DNA of 64,000 nt from positions 496,001-560,000 of the forward strand of contig NZ_KE383837.1 in NCBI RefSeq assembly GCF_000422445.1, in the 5' to 3' direction. Positions 55,451 to 64,000 of this stretch are shown piece by piece. The position numbers were made by a program, and so were the translations under genes. Origin of the DNA: Paenibacillus assamensis DSM 18201 (GTDB lineage Bacteria; Bacillota; Bacilli; Paenibacillales; Paenibacillaceae). How positions within the stretch are numbered: the stretch's first letter is position 1; every line of letters begins with the position of its first letter. The notes beneath the pieces are model-generated. The model made no database searches. It was not told the DNA's origin and worked only from the letters and a program-made list of their open reading frames with translations.

Positions 55451-57379
55451 TCATTCCTCCATCTCTTCTCCCATGTAAATACGTATTGTAGAACCTTTAT
55501 CTACACGGGTTCCCGGCTTCGGTGCTTGGTGAATGACCGTTTGTCCAGAGCCGGATTTGGATAATAAAAAGTTCGTGTTCATATCTTCGTATAGATCTGA
55601 TAATGTTTTCCCCACAAGATTTGGTACCGTGACAAGCGGTTGCTCGTCAAAGCGGTATTCTCTTGGCACTTGCTTCTCACGCGGCTTAACGCCAAGAACT
55701 TCTAAGGAATCCGCCATAATCCGCTTCACAATCGGAGCGGCAATCAGTCCACCAAATTGAATACCTTGCGGATCGTCAACTGCTGTATAAATAACAATTT
55801 TGGGATCATCGGCAGGCGCAAATCCAATAAAGGAAACGATATGCTCATCAGGTGAGTACTTTCCATTAATAACCTTTTGAGCAGTACCTGTCTTACCTCC
55901 GACACGATAGCCATCAATGAATGCGTTGCGACCTGTCCCCTGCGCTACCACATGCTCAAGCGCATCACGTACTTTAGCAGAAGTTTCAGGTGAAATCACT
56001 TGCTTTACCATTTCAGGTTCAATCTCATCTACCACCATCCCAGTCTCAGGATGGATAAATCGCTTCGCTATATGCGGTTTAAACCATTTACCGCCATTAA
56101 TGGCCGCGGATACTGCCGCAATTTGCTGAATCGGAGTGACAGACACCCCTTGTCCGAACGCAGTCGTCGCAAGCTCAACAGGTCCGACACGATCCAACTT
56201 AAAAAGTATACCGCTTGCCTCACCACTTACGTCAATACCTGTCTTCTGTCCGAACCCAAAATTGCGTATGTATTCAAACAGTTTTTCTTTCCCTAGTCGA
56301 TTGCCCAAAGCAACGAAACCAGGGTTGCAGGAATTCTCAACAACTTCTAAAAACGTTTGGCTGCCATGACCGCCTTTCTTCCAACAGCGCAGGCGTGCCC
56401 CCCCAATCTCAACACGACCGGGATCGAAGAAATGCTCGTTCTTCAAATCTACTTTACCTTCTTCTAATGCAGCAGCCAATGTAATAATCTTGAAGGTCGA
56501 ACCCGGCTCAAATGTCATCCATACAGGTAAATTACGATTGTAAACATCTGCTGGATACTCATTGAAACGTTCCGGTGAATAATTAGGTCGACTCGCCATC
56601 GCCAATATTTCTCCTGTGTTCGGGTCCATCGCAATCGAAACAATATGTTTAGGATTCAGATCCAGCATCGCTTGATCTAACTCCCGCTCCATTATTGTCT
56701 GTATATCTTTGTCAACCGTCAATTGTAAATTCAAACCATCCCGTGGTTGCATGTACTTTTCACTTGAATTTGGCATCATTCGTCCAGCTGCATCGGTAAG
56801 AAAAGATACATTGCCATTTTTGCCGCTTAAAGCTGAATTATAGCGCTCTTCTAGTCCGGACAACCCTTGATTGTCTATACCTGTAAAGCCAAGTATATGA
56901 CTTGCTAAATCCGTATAAGGATAATATCGCTTGTTATCCTCGGATACGACAATACCAGGCAAGCGCAGCTCGCGAATTTGTTTTGCCTTTTCAACAGAAA
57001 TCTTTCGCCCACCGGGTTTAAGCTTCATCGTCAATTGTCGCTTTGTAATGATGCGCTTAATCTCTTCTGCTGGCATGCCGAGAAGCGGAGACAGCTTGGC
57101 CGCTGTTGACTCCGCATCTTTAATCTGAGCAGGAACAGCTATAACGCTCGGAGAGCTGACATTATAGGCAAGACGATCACCATCCCGATCTACAATTTCA
57201 CCACGTTTCGCTGTAACCGGGATGTTGCGTCTCCACGATTCCTCTGCCTTCGCACTGATTTCATCTCCTTGCCATAATTGTACAATGGCAAGACGAATAA
57301 TAAGAGCCATAAATCCAACTGTCATAAGCGCAATGCCGATTACGAGACGATTGCGCACCGTCGATGCTGACACTTTCAC
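55451..57379 (-). CDS. spoVD: Sporulation-type class B penicillin-binding protein SpoVD
   Basis: 642 residues. N-terminal membrane anchor (about 12-33), dimerisation domain, transpeptidase domain and one C-terminal PASTA domain (TVPNLVGKTLSDLYEDMN...). Catalytic motifs are EPGSTFKIITLAA (SxxK), VENSCNPGF (SxN) and GGKTGTAQK (KTG). In Bacillus SpoVD builds spore cortex together with SpoVE. The GTG at 57379 has AAGGAGG 7 nt upstream; an ATG eight codons before lacks a ribosome site. Confidence 0.93.
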   Translation of the reverse strand: MKVSASTVRNRLVIGIALMTVGFMALIIRLAIVQLWQGDEISAKAEESWRRNIPVTAKRGEIVDRDGDRLAYNVSSPSVIAVPAQIKDAESTAAKLSPLLGMPAEEIKRIITKRQLTMKLKPGGRKISVEKAKQIRELRLPGIVVSEDNKRYYPYTDLASHILGFTGIDNQGLSGLEERYNSALSGKNGNVSFLTDAAGRMMPNSSEKYMQPRDGLNLQLTVDKDIQTIMERELDQAMLDLNPKHIVSIAMDPNTGEILAMASRPNYSPERFNEYPADVYNRNLPVWMTFEPGSTFKIITLAAALEEGKVDLKNEHFFDPGRVEIGGARLRCWKKGGHGSQTFLEVVENSCNPGFVALGNRLGKEKLFEYIRNFGFGQKTGIDVSGEASGILFKLDRVGPVELATTAFGQGVSVTPIQQIAAVSAAINGGKWFKPHIAKRFIHPETGMVVDEIEPEMVKQVISPETSAKVRDALEHVVAQGTGRNAFIDGYRVGGKTGTAQKVINGKYSPDEHIVSFIGFAPADDPKIVIYTAVDDPQGIQFGGLIAAPIVKRIMADSLEVLGVKPREKQVPREYRFDEQPLVTVPNLVGKTLSDLYEDMNTNFLLSKSGSGQTVIHQAPKPGTRVDKGSTIRIYMGEEMEE

Positions 57380-57448
57380 GCCTACCCCTCCTTTGTCCGA
57401 CATTGGTTCATAATCAACCTATTCGAATCATTTGGGGGATAGAACAAG

Positions 57449-59629
57449 CTACTTGCTCTTCGGTGCCAATTTTACATATACTGTACGCTGCCCGCCTTCA
57501 TTTTTCTCTTCGTAGGAAGTAACAAAGCCTTCGCCTTCTACTTGCACTTTCCTATCAAGTAAGGAGCAAATCTCCATCACATCACGCAGTGATTTTCCTT
57601 TCAAGTCCGGCAACGACATCTTATCAGCTTCACCCGTTAGCAAATACAGATGCTGGTCTGTGGCAAGCCACTCTCCTGCTTTAGGAACTTGATCTTTAAT
57701 CGTTGGACCATTCCCTATCATTTCATATAAAATCCCTTGTTCCGCAAGCTTTTTCTTCGCTTCAGCAGGTTTTAACCCTTTTACATCTGGAGCTTTGACG
57801 AAATTGCTTTCGCTGCTCTTGGAACTTACTTTGTTTCTTTCCTGCGTCGTAGGAACTCCCATATAACGGAGAGATTTATAGACGATATCCTTAAACATCG
57901 GAGCCGCTACCATCCCCCCGCCTGTATAGATATAATCCTTTGGATCATCTACAACAATAAGCACAACAATTTGAGGGTCCTCAACAGGCGCATAGCCGAT
58001 AAAAGAGACAACCGCTCGCTCTCTGTCATATTCCCCATTAACAACTTTGAGGGCTGTACCTGTTTTACCAGCAGCACGGTAGCTTTCCATGTAGGCGTTC
58101 TTACCTGTACCAATTTTCTGGTCGGATATAACCTGCTCCAAATACTCGCTAACTTGTTTCGCAGTCGACTCATCGATGACTTGTCTTACCATTTCTGGCT
58201 TACGCTGCTCTACAGTTCCGCTAGCTGGATCCTCAATCTTCTGGACAATATTTGGCTTCATCAATTTACCACCATTCGCAACAGCAGAAACAGCCATAAG
58301 TTGCTGAATAGGAGTAACCGTTACTTGACCGTGACCATAAGTAGCAGCCGCGTAATCTGCTGGATATTGGAATCCAAGGTATCCCTTATTTTCTCCGGGC
58401 AATTCAATGCCTGTTGGTACACCAAAGCCAAACAATTCGATGTAAGATTTAAAAGTCTCTTTTTCCATCTGCTCATATCCGAGCTTAACGAAGGCAACGT
58501 TACTTGAACGCTTCAAGCCTTCCAAATACGTAATCGTTCCCCAACCAATATTGTTATGGTCACTAATTCGACGGCCACCCGCTCGAATAGAACCGGATTG
58601 GAAGTATGCATTCGGATTAAAAATATTTTCTTGCACCGCGGCAGCCAAGGTTACAATTTTGAATGTAGAGCCTGGCTCATAGCGCGATTGTACCGCATGG
58701 TTGTAGAAGGCAGACAAGTTCTCTGCTTCCCAATAGCGATTCGGATCAAAGGTAGGCATATTCGCCAGTCCTAAAATATTTCCCGTCTTCGGATCAGCTG
58801 CAATTGCGGTAATACTTTGCGGACGATACTGGTTGTATACTTTTTGCATCGAGCTTTCAATATATTGCTGTATCGTTTGGTCAATCGTCAAGTAGACGTT
58901 CTTTCCATCCTTTGCAGGCTTATACATTTCCGAAGCAGAAGGCAGCTTATTGCCGATACGGTCTTTCTCATAATAGACACTGCCGTCCTGCCCGCTCAAT
59001 GCTTCGTCAAACATAACTTCTACGCCGCCAACTGGCTTCTCTTCCTTGTCCAAATAACCAAGCACATGGGACGCCATATTTCCTTTTGCATAGAAGCGCT
59101 TGCTGTCAGGCATTAAATATAAGCCGATATCCGCCTTCCCGGATTGCTTTTTCAAGTCGGAAATGAACGTATTCAGCTTATCGGCAGGTTCTTGATCAAT
59201 TTTCCATCCTTCACTACGGACTTCTCGATGAATCAGGTACTCCCCATTCGAACCTTTTTTTCGTGTTAACTCATAGAGCTCGTCTTGGGGCTTACCAAGC
59301 ACCTGATGCAACTGCTCTACGATAAGCTTCTCAACATCTATATTTTTTTCAATCAACTTGCTGTCTGTCTTCAGCGACTGAATGACTTTAGGATTAACGG
59401 CTACTGTGTACGCGGGAGCATCCATTGCCAGCACATTACCTTGTTGGTCATAGATCGTCCCTCGCTTAGCATCAAGTACTTTGTTAGCAGACCATGACGC
59501 CTTAGCTTCCTCCATCCAAAAGTCCACATTCCACACTTGGTACCAAAATAACCGACTAATTAAAATAACAAAAAAGAGGGAGAATATCCCTCCTATAATT
59601 ATCGTTCGTAATTTGATGCGCTTAACCAT
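57449..59629 (-). CDS. pbpB: Class B penicillin-binding protein with two PASTA domains (PBP2B-like)
   Basis: 726 residues. One N-terminal membrane helix (TIIIGGIFSLFFVILISRLFW), a dimerisation domain, and a transpeptidase with EPGSTFKIVTLAA, RSSNVAFVKLG and AAGKTGTALK. Two C-terminal PASTA domains follow (APDVKGLKPAEAKKKLAEQG and LPDLKGKSLRDVMEI). It corresponds to the septal transpeptidase PBP2B by position after ftsL. ATG at 59629 has AAGGAG 6 nt upstream; a longer frame lacks support. Confidence 0.93.
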   Translation of the reverse strand: MVKRIKLRTIIIGGIFSLFFVILISRLFWYQVWNVDFWMEEAKASWSANKVLDAKRGTIYDQQGNVLAMDAPAYTVAVNPKVIQSLKTDSKLIEKNIDVEKLIVEQLHQVLGKPQDELYELTRKKGSNGEYLIHREVRSEGWKIDQEPADKLNTFISDLKKQSGKADIGLYLMPDSKRFYAKGNMASHVLGYLDKEEKPVGGVEVMFDEALSGQDGSVYYEKDRIGNKLPSASEMYKPAKDGKNVYLTIDQTIQQYIESSMQKVYNQYRPQSITAIAADPKTGNILGLANMPTFDPNRYWEAENLSAFYNHAVQSRYEPGSTFKIVTLAAAVQENIFNPNAYFQSGSIRAGGRRISDHNNIGWGTITYLEGLKRSSNVAFVKLGYEQMEKETFKSYIELFGFGVPTGIELPGENKGYLGFQYPADYAAATYGHGQVTVTPIQQLMAVSAVANGGKLMKPNIVQKIEDPASGTVEQRKPEMVRQVIDESTAKQVSEYLEQVISDQKIGTGKNAYMESYRAAGKTGTALKVVNGEYDRERAVVSFIGYAPVEDPQIVVLIVVDDPKDYIYTGGGMVAAPMFKDIVYKSLRYMGVPTTQERNKVSSKSSESNFVKAPDVKGLKPAEAKKKLAEQGILYEMIGNGPTIKDQVPKAGEWLATDQHLYLLTGEADKMSLPDLKGKSLRDVMEICSLLDRKVQVEGEGFVTSYEEKNEGGQRTVYVKLAPKSK

Positions 59630-59686
59630 ACCGTACTCCTTATTGTCTGCACTTGTTGTTAATGGTAGGCATCTTCCCAAATTCCA

Positions 59687-60073
59687 TTAACGTGTAATTT
59701 TAGGTGCAATGATGTCATTCGGCTTATCTGACATTTTGAGACCTTTGTCTTTAGCGAATTGCTCAATTCTTGCCCAATCGGACTTTTTCTCTTTCTCTAC
59801 TTTGAGCACATTCGATTCGGCGTGCAGCGCCTCTGTCTGACGTTTGAGGGTCTGCACATTTTTATTGGTCTCGTAGATAATGGCATAACGATAAATGAGC
59901 ACGCTTGCGATCAGGACACAGAACACAATCGTGAACAAATACAGCAACTTCTCCTTTGCCGACAACGTCGACTTGCGAGGAGCCTGCTGCTTCTTATGCG
60001 GTTGACGCTCACGTTGTCGTACAGGTGGCTTGTACTTCGGCTTAACAGCCAAGTTGCCTCTTACATATGCCAT
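59687..60073 (-). CDS. ftsL: Cell-division protein FtsL
   Basis: 128 residues. A basic, Gln/Lys-rich cytoplasmic part (1-45) and a single helix (KLLYLFTIVFCVLIASVLIYRYAII) are followed by a coiled coil (VQTLKRQTEALHAESNVLKVE). The topology and position between rsmH and the PBP genes identify FtsL, although sequence conservation is low. It partners FtsQ and FtsB at the septum. Confidence 0.88.
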   Translation of the reverse strand: MAYVRGNLAVKPKYKPPVRQRERQPHKKQQAPRKSTLSAKEKLLYLFTIVFCVLIASVLIYRYAIIYETNKNVQTLKRQTEALHAESNVLKVEKEKKSDWARIEQFAKDKGLKMSDKPNDIIAPKITR

Positions 60074-60086
60074 ATCTTTGCTCCTT

Positions 60087-61040
60087 TCAATCTAACTTCT
60101 CCGCGACCCGCAGTTTGGAAGATCGCGATCTTGGATTATGTTCAAGCTCCGATTGGCTCGGAACGATCGGTTTACGATTGACGAGCTTCAGCACAGCTTT
60201 GGCTCCACATGCACACATTGGAAGATCAGGTGGGCATTCGCATGTCCCCACATAAGATTGGAACGTCTGCTTACAAATACGATCCTCTAACGAATGGAAC
60301 GTTATGACTGCAACACGCCCATCAGGCTTCAGACAACGTATCGCTTGCTGTAAAGCATCTTCAAAAGCAGCGAGCTCATCATTAACAGCGATTCGCAATG
60401 CTTGGAAGCTCTTCTTCGCCGGATGACCGCCAGTACGGCGTGCAGCAGCAGGAATTCCCTTCTTCACAAGCTCAGCTAATTGGCCTGTCGTTTCTATAGG
60501 ATGATTCGCTCTCTCTTCGATGATGACACGCGCAATACGACGTGAAAATTTCTCTTCGCCATACACGAATAAAATTTTGGCAATCTCAGCTTCAGACCAT
60601 GTATTCACAATGTCATATGCGGTTAACAGCCCCTGTTGGTCCATTCGCATGTCCAACGGAGCATCGTGATTGTAACTAAATCCACGCTCACCCTCATCAA
60701 GCTGTGGTGATGATACACCTAGATCAAATAAGATGCCGTCTACTTGAGGTACACCGTCTACTTCAGGTACCCCAGCCTGTTTCAACGCTTGCTCTAAATG
60801 ACGGAAGTTCGTCCGTACGAGTGTAACTCGATCCCAATAGGCTGCTAGACGATTTTTGGCGTTGTCATGTGCCCAATCATCTTGATCGAGCCCAATTAAT
60901 CTTCCTTCTGGCGATAGCTGAGAGACGATTAACTCGCTATGCCCAGCTCCCCCTAAAGTACAATCTACATATATGCCGTCAGGTCGAATGGCTAATCCAT
61001 CCACCGACTCTTCTCTTAGAACCGTGACATGATGAAACAA
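60087..61040 (-). CDS. rsmH: 16S rRNA (cytosine-1402-N4)-methyltransferase
   Basis: 317 residues. Uses S-adenosylmethionine to methylate C1402 in the ribosomal decoding site. SAM motif [15 protein letters not shown] near 24-38; [29 protein letters not shown] near 106-134; [17 protein letters not shown] and ITFHSLEDR later. The start is TTG at 61040, with AGGAGG 7 nt upstream. Also known as mraW. Confidence 0.97.
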   Translation of the reverse strand: MFHHVTVLREESVDGLAIRPDGIYVDCTLGGAGHSELIVSQLSPEGRLIGLDQDDWAHDNAKNRLAAYWDRVTLVRTNFRHLEQALKQAGVPEVDGVPQVDGILFDLGVSSPQLDEGERGFSYNHDAPLDMRMDQQGLLTAYDIVNTWSEAEIAKILFVYGEEKFSRRIARVIIEERANHPIETTGQLAELVKKGIPAAARRTGGHPAKKSFQALRIAVNDELAAFEDALQQAIRCLKPDGRVAVITFHSLEDRICKQTFQSYVGTCECPPDLPMCACGAKAVLKLVNRKPIVPSQSELEHNPRSRSSKLRVAEKLD

Positions 61041-61112
61041 GTAAATTCCTCCTACATTCCGTTTCCTTCTAGCTGTTGCCTTTGTTGAAGCATGGCAGGG
61101 TGATGCTTCTTA

Positions 61113-61544
61113 TTAGAAGTTAAAATCGACCAATGTTTCCGCAATTTCACTAAAGGCAGCAGCGGACTCATTGACATAGTGTTCCCAAGCTTCCTTGCTC
61201 CACACTTCTACTCGATTTTGCACGCCGATGACCATACATTCTTTCTCCAGCTTGGCATATTCACGTAGATGATTCGGAATGTTAACGCGGCCTTGTTTAT
61301 CCCATTCACACTCAGAAGCACCTGAAAAAAAGAACCGAGTGAATGCGCGAGCGTCAGCTTTCATAAGCGGCAGCGCCTGCAGCTTATGCTCCAGTTGCTT
61401 CCACTGATCCATAGGATAAACAAACAAGCATTGGTCCAATCCTCTAGTCAATACAAATGTGGTGCCTAGGTTATCACGCAGCTTAGCAGGAATGATAAGG
61501 CGGCCTTTGTCATCGATACTGTGCTGATATTCGCCCATAAACAT
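61113..61544 (-). CDS. mraZ: Transcriptional regulator MraZ
   Basis: 143 residues. Two AbrB-like half-barrels: [27 protein letters not shown] (1-27) and [23 protein letters not shown] near 80-102. MraZ forms rings and binds repeats ahead of its own gene to control the division cluster. It is the first gene of the cluster, with matching repeats just upstream. ATG at 61544; GGAGG is rather far (12 nt). Confidence 0.97.
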   Translation of the reverse strand: MFMGEYQHSIDDKGRLIIPAKLRDNLGTTFVLTRGLDQCLFVYPMDQWKQLEHKLQALPLMKADARAFTRFFFSGASECEWDKQGRVNIPNHLREYAKLEKECMVIGVQNRVEVWSKEAWEHYVNESAAAFSEIAETLVDFNF

Positions 61545-61569
61545 CGCCTACCACATCCTCCCTATTATT

Positions 61570-61597
61570 CACCACATGTCCCCACTTTCCACCACTA
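61570..61597 (-). promoter_or_regulatory. Three 10-bp-spaced TGG repeats, likely MraZ-binding site
   Basis: On the minus strand TGG(T/G) occurs with exact 10-bp spacing (complements CCA at 61592, 61582 and 61572). MraZ of other bacteria binds three or four TGGGN boxes separated by 5 bp. They lie 26-53 bp before the mraZ ATG. Confidence 0.55.
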
Positions 61598-61623
61598 ACG
61601 CAATACTTATTCGCTATAAAATT

Positions 61624-61653
61624 AAAAAATCCTGCTTTGCAAGCAGGATTTTT
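61624..61653 (-). terminator. Terminator of the DUF4349 gene
   Basis: Minus strand AAAAATCCTGCTT pairs with AAGCAGGATTTTTT around 3 nt, followed by a T-rich tract. It is nearly symmetric. Confidence 0.8.
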
Positions 61654-61697
61654 GTTATTCCTAATTATGCTAACTTTTTATTATGCCCATCGCTTGT

Positions 61698-62693
61698 CTA
61701 CTCTTTCTGTTTTGACGAGCCGCGAGAATGCCTTCTGCGCCGTACTATATATACGATCGGGGAGACGAGAATGGAAAAAACAATAACAAATGGCAGCACT
61801 GCTACTGCTGCAAGCAATATCCCTTTTCCAAGTTCTACGAGCGCCTCCAAACTGTTAGTAAGCGTCCGTCCAATCCGTTCTCCGAATGCCTCTTCTAGTT
61901 TCTTCGCAGCAATGTTCTCCGATGACTCATAGACACGAAGCTGAATCGTCGACATCGAAACGAGATTATTCAAATATTTCTGACGCCCAACAATTCGCTC
62001 AATTTCCTCCTGCGTTGTGGCCAAAGTATCGGAATAGCTGAGCAAGTCATCCGCTTTCGTCGCTTTCTCCATGTAACCAAGCAATCGTGATTCAACCAAC
62101 CTCTTCGCCTTAAGTCTAGATTCAAGATCTACGTATTCCTCCGTTACATCTTGTGTCGTGTAGCTTCTTTCAAAACGTTCTACATCCAATTGCTCCAACT
62201 GCGTTATGATAGCCTGAAACTTATCAACCGGTACTCGAACGGTATATACACCACCATGCTCATGAGCATTTTGTGTATCCGAGTATTCCGTAACATACCC
62301 ACCTGTACGATGGATCAGCTTGTTGATAGACGGCTTAACTGCATCATATTCCTTTACTTCCATCGTAATTTCGGCTTTGTAGACAAGTTTGCGATCCTGT
62401 GCGGCGGCTGGTTGTGCTGCAACTTGCTCTTGATCGGCTGTTTGATTATTTTCTGAATTTGAAGTTTCTGTTTGGATTTCATTTCTAGCCATCTCTTGAG
62501 CATTCTGCTGATTCTTGCTATCGGATTGAGTTCCAAGCGTTTCTGTCTTCGCTTCTGAACTTGTTAAACTTGTTGAGCTTGTTGAGCTGCCGCATCCTGC
62601 CAACATCGCCGAGAAAATAAGTAAAAGTACACATACATGCAGTGCTATTCTATTCCCTAGCTTTCTCTTCTTCCTCTCTACAGATCTACACAC
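61698..62693 (-). CDS. DUF4349 lipoprotein
   Basis: 331 residues. Signal with lipobox MLAGC (Cys at about 34), a Ser/Thr/Gln-rich linker (about 35-100), then the DUF4349 domain: RKLVYKAEITMEVKEYDAV, HRTGGYVTEYSDT and YTVRVPVDKFQAIITQLEQL. A coiled coil follows near 190-245. A C-terminal membrane helix (LAAVAVLPFVIVFSILVSPIVYIV) precedes a basic tail. The function of the family is unknown. The GTG at 62693 lies 7 nt from GGGGG; a GTG one codon upstream is also possible. Confidence 0.85.
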   Translation of the reverse strand: MCRSVERKKRKLGNRIALHVCVLLLIFSAMLAGCGSSTSSTSLTSSEAKTETLGTQSDSKNQQNAQEMARNEIQTETSNSENNQTADQEQVAAQPAAAQDRKLVYKAEITMEVKEYDAVKPSINKLIHRTGGYVTEYSDTQNAHEHGGVYTVRVPVDKFQAIITQLEQLDVERFERSYTTQDVTEEYVDLESRLKAKRLVESRLLGYMEKATKADDLLSYSDTLATTQEEIERIVGRQKYLNNLVSMSTIQLRVYESSENIAAKKLEEAFGERIGRTLTNSLEALVELGKGILLAAVAVLPFVIVFSILVSPIVYIVRRRRHSRGSSKQKE

Positions 62694-62751
62694 CACATTT
62701 CCCCCTTTCATCAAACTGGATTATTTTACCTACAAATCTATCTCTAGACGC

Positions 62752-62787
62752 AAAAAGGCATCGTGATGTTGCATCACGATGCCTTCT
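62752..62787 (-). terminator. Terminator of ahcY
   Basis: Minus strand AAGGCATCGTGATG pairs perfectly with CATCACGATGCCTT around 3 nt, followed by TTTT. Confidence 0.9.
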
Positions 62788-62829
62788 ATGGTGAACAAGA
62801 TTATAATCCTTATTTTATTAAAAAGTGGA

Positions 62830-64000
62830 TTAATGCTCTTGCCAGCTGTCTAAATATTTTTTCTGTTCATCCGTCAACGTATCAATACGCATACCGAGCG
62901 ATTCCAGCTTCAAACGCGCTACTTGCTCATCAAGCTCATAAGGTACATTAATGACGTGCTGTCCAAGCTCTTGATAGCGGTCATTGACATATTTCAATGA
63001 CATCGCTTGAAGAGCGAACGTCATATCCATAATTTCCGCTGGATGTCCATCACCAGCTGCCAAGTTAACAAGACGGCCCTCAGCGAGCACATATATGCTG
63101 CGTCCATCGTTCAACTTGTATTCTTCAATATTACGTCGAACGGTGCGAATATTAGCCGAGCGAACTGCCAATTCAGGCTTGTTAACCTCAATATCAAAAT
63201 GTCCGGCGTTGGATAGAATAGCTCCATCCTTCATCACATCGTAATGTTCGCCGCGGATAATATCACGATTACCTGTTACCGTAACGAAAATATCCCCTAG
63301 CTTCGCAGCCTCTTCCATCGTCATGACACTAAATCCGTCCATGTAAGCTTCCACTGCTTTGATGCTGTCAATTTCCGTGACGATAACTTGTGCTCCGAGA
63401 CCTTTTGCACGCATTGCAACACCTTTACCGCACCACCCATATCCAGCAACGACAACCGTTTTACCAGCTACGACTAGGTTAGTCGTACGATTAATACCAT
63501 CGAATACGGATTGACCCGTTCCATAGCGATTATCAAACAAGTACTTACAAAATGCATCATTCACCGCTACCATCGGGAAAGCCAGTTGTCCTTCCTTCTC
63601 TAGCGATTTCAAGCGTAAAATACCTGTCGTCGTTTCTTCCGCACCACCGCGAACTTGCGGTCGTAAGTCTGGACGCTCAGAGTGAAGAATCGTAATGAGA
63701 TCCCCACCGTCATCGATAATCAAATCAGGCTTTGTTTCTAGTGCATGAATGAGCAATTGCTTGTACTCAACTGGATCCGGATTATATTTTGCAAAAACCG
63801 TAATGCCATCTTCCACTAGCGCTGCACATACATCATCTTGAGTAGAAAGCGGATTGCTGCCAGTAATCGTAACCTCAGCTCCACCTGCTTGAATGACTTT
63901 CGCCAAATAAGCTGTCTTTGCTTCTAAATGCAAAGATATCGTTACTTTCAAACCTTTAAAAGGCTGCTCCGCCTCAAATTGTTCGCGAATGCGATTAAGT
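62830..64000 (-). CDS. ahcY: S-adenosylhomocysteinase, 5' end outside the window
   Basis: At least 390 residues are visible; about 10-20 N-terminal residues lie beyond the edge, and sequence upstream of 63951 (NRIREQFEAEQPFKGLK) is in frame. It splits S-adenosylhomocysteine into adenosine and homocysteine using bound NAD. Motifs: HLEAKTAYLA, GSNPLSTQDDV, LIIDDGGDL, KYLFDNRYGTGQS, and the NAD site VVAGYGWCGKGVAMRAKGLGA. The C-terminus (YLDSWQEH) resembles the shorter archaeal/thermophile-like bacterial form. It ends at a strong terminator. Confidence 0.95.
   Translation of the reverse strand, partial: LNRIREQFEAEQPFKGLKVTISLHLEAKTAYLAKVIQAGGAEVTITGSNPLSTQDDVCAALVEDGITVFAKYNPDPVEYKQLLIHALETKPDLIIDDGGDLITILHSERPDLRPQVRGGAEETTTGILRLKSLEKEGQLAFPMVAVNDAFCKYLFDNRYGTGQSVFDGINRTTNLVVAGKTVVVAGYGWCGKGVAMRAKGLGAQVIVTEIDSIKAVEAYMDGFSVMTMEEAAKLGDIFVTVTGNRDIIRGEHYDVMKDGAILSNAGHFDIEVNKPELAVRSANIRTVRRNIEEYKLNDGRSIYVLAEGRLVNLAAGDGHPAEIMDMTFALQAMSLKYVNDRYQELGQHVINVPYELDEQVARLKLESLGMRIDTLTDEQKKYLDSWQEH

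Overview
The window reads as chromosomal DNA of an endospore-forming Firmicute of the Paenibacillaceae, most likely Paenibacillus. This is inferred from gene content and order rather than from a database match. The pointers are a sporulation core (spoIIGA, sigE, sigG, spoVE, spoVD, yteA, ymxH), an LL-diaminopimelate aminotransferase (DapL), a long type-2 IleRS behind a T-box, an S-adenosylhomocysteinase, and many TTG/GTG starts behind strong GGAGG ribosome sites. Almost everything is on the minus strand. No insertion sequence, prophage or CRISPR array is visible.

Layout. 1-5.5 kb: 3' part of a HelD-type helicase, small conserved or unknown genes, ung, and four tRNA genes (Val-GAC, Leu-TAA, Ile2-CAU, fMet). 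5.7-12.9 kb: a five-gene operon for a MacB/FtsX-type ABC system with two ATPases, a 960-residue permease, a lipoprotein adaptor, and a solute-binding lipoprotein at its end. One ATPase carries a C-terminal AbrB-like domain. 13.4-17.7 kb: a divergent plus-strand block with an OmpR-type response regulator, a histidine kinase and two secreted PepSY proteins. Both PepSY promoters carry the same 11-bp-phased direct repeats. 17.8-27.2 kb: pyr operon (pyrR-pyrB-pyrC-carA-carB-pyrF-pyrE) with a promoter, two PyrR-binding motifs and an attenuator; pyrP, pyrK and pyrD are absent. 27.2-31.5 kb: dapL, rluD-type synthase, lspA, yteA, DUF5665 gene. 31.6-39.4 kb: T-box-controlled ileS, then divIVA, ylmH, ylmG, sepF, ylmE, pgeF and ymxH/ylmC. 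39.5-61.6 kb: sigG, sigE and spoIIGA, joined to the division and cell-wall cluster mraZ-rsmH-ftsL-pbpB-spoVD-murE-murF-mraY-murD-spoVE-murG-(murB relic)-murA-ftsQ-ftsA-ftsZ. 61.7-64 kb: DUF4349 lipoprotein and the 3' part of ahcY.

How it works together. The wall cluster makes lipid II and the septal machinery. DapL supplies the meso-DAP precursor added by MurE; SepF, DivIVA and FtsZ place the septum. The SpoIIGA/SigE/SigG block switches the same division apparatus to sporulation. Likely regulatory elements include a SigH-type promoter before ftsA, a spoIIG promoter with an over-long spacer and a Spo0A-like box, a hairpin directly before the sigG ribosome site, and MraZ-type repeats before mraZ.

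The most notable observation is that murB, expected between murG and murA, is reduced to a frameshifted, internally deleted relic of about 370 bp. Other points of interest are the ATPase-AbrB fusion within an export-like operon that ends in an import-like binding protein, and the repeated regulatory motif shared by the PepSY genes.
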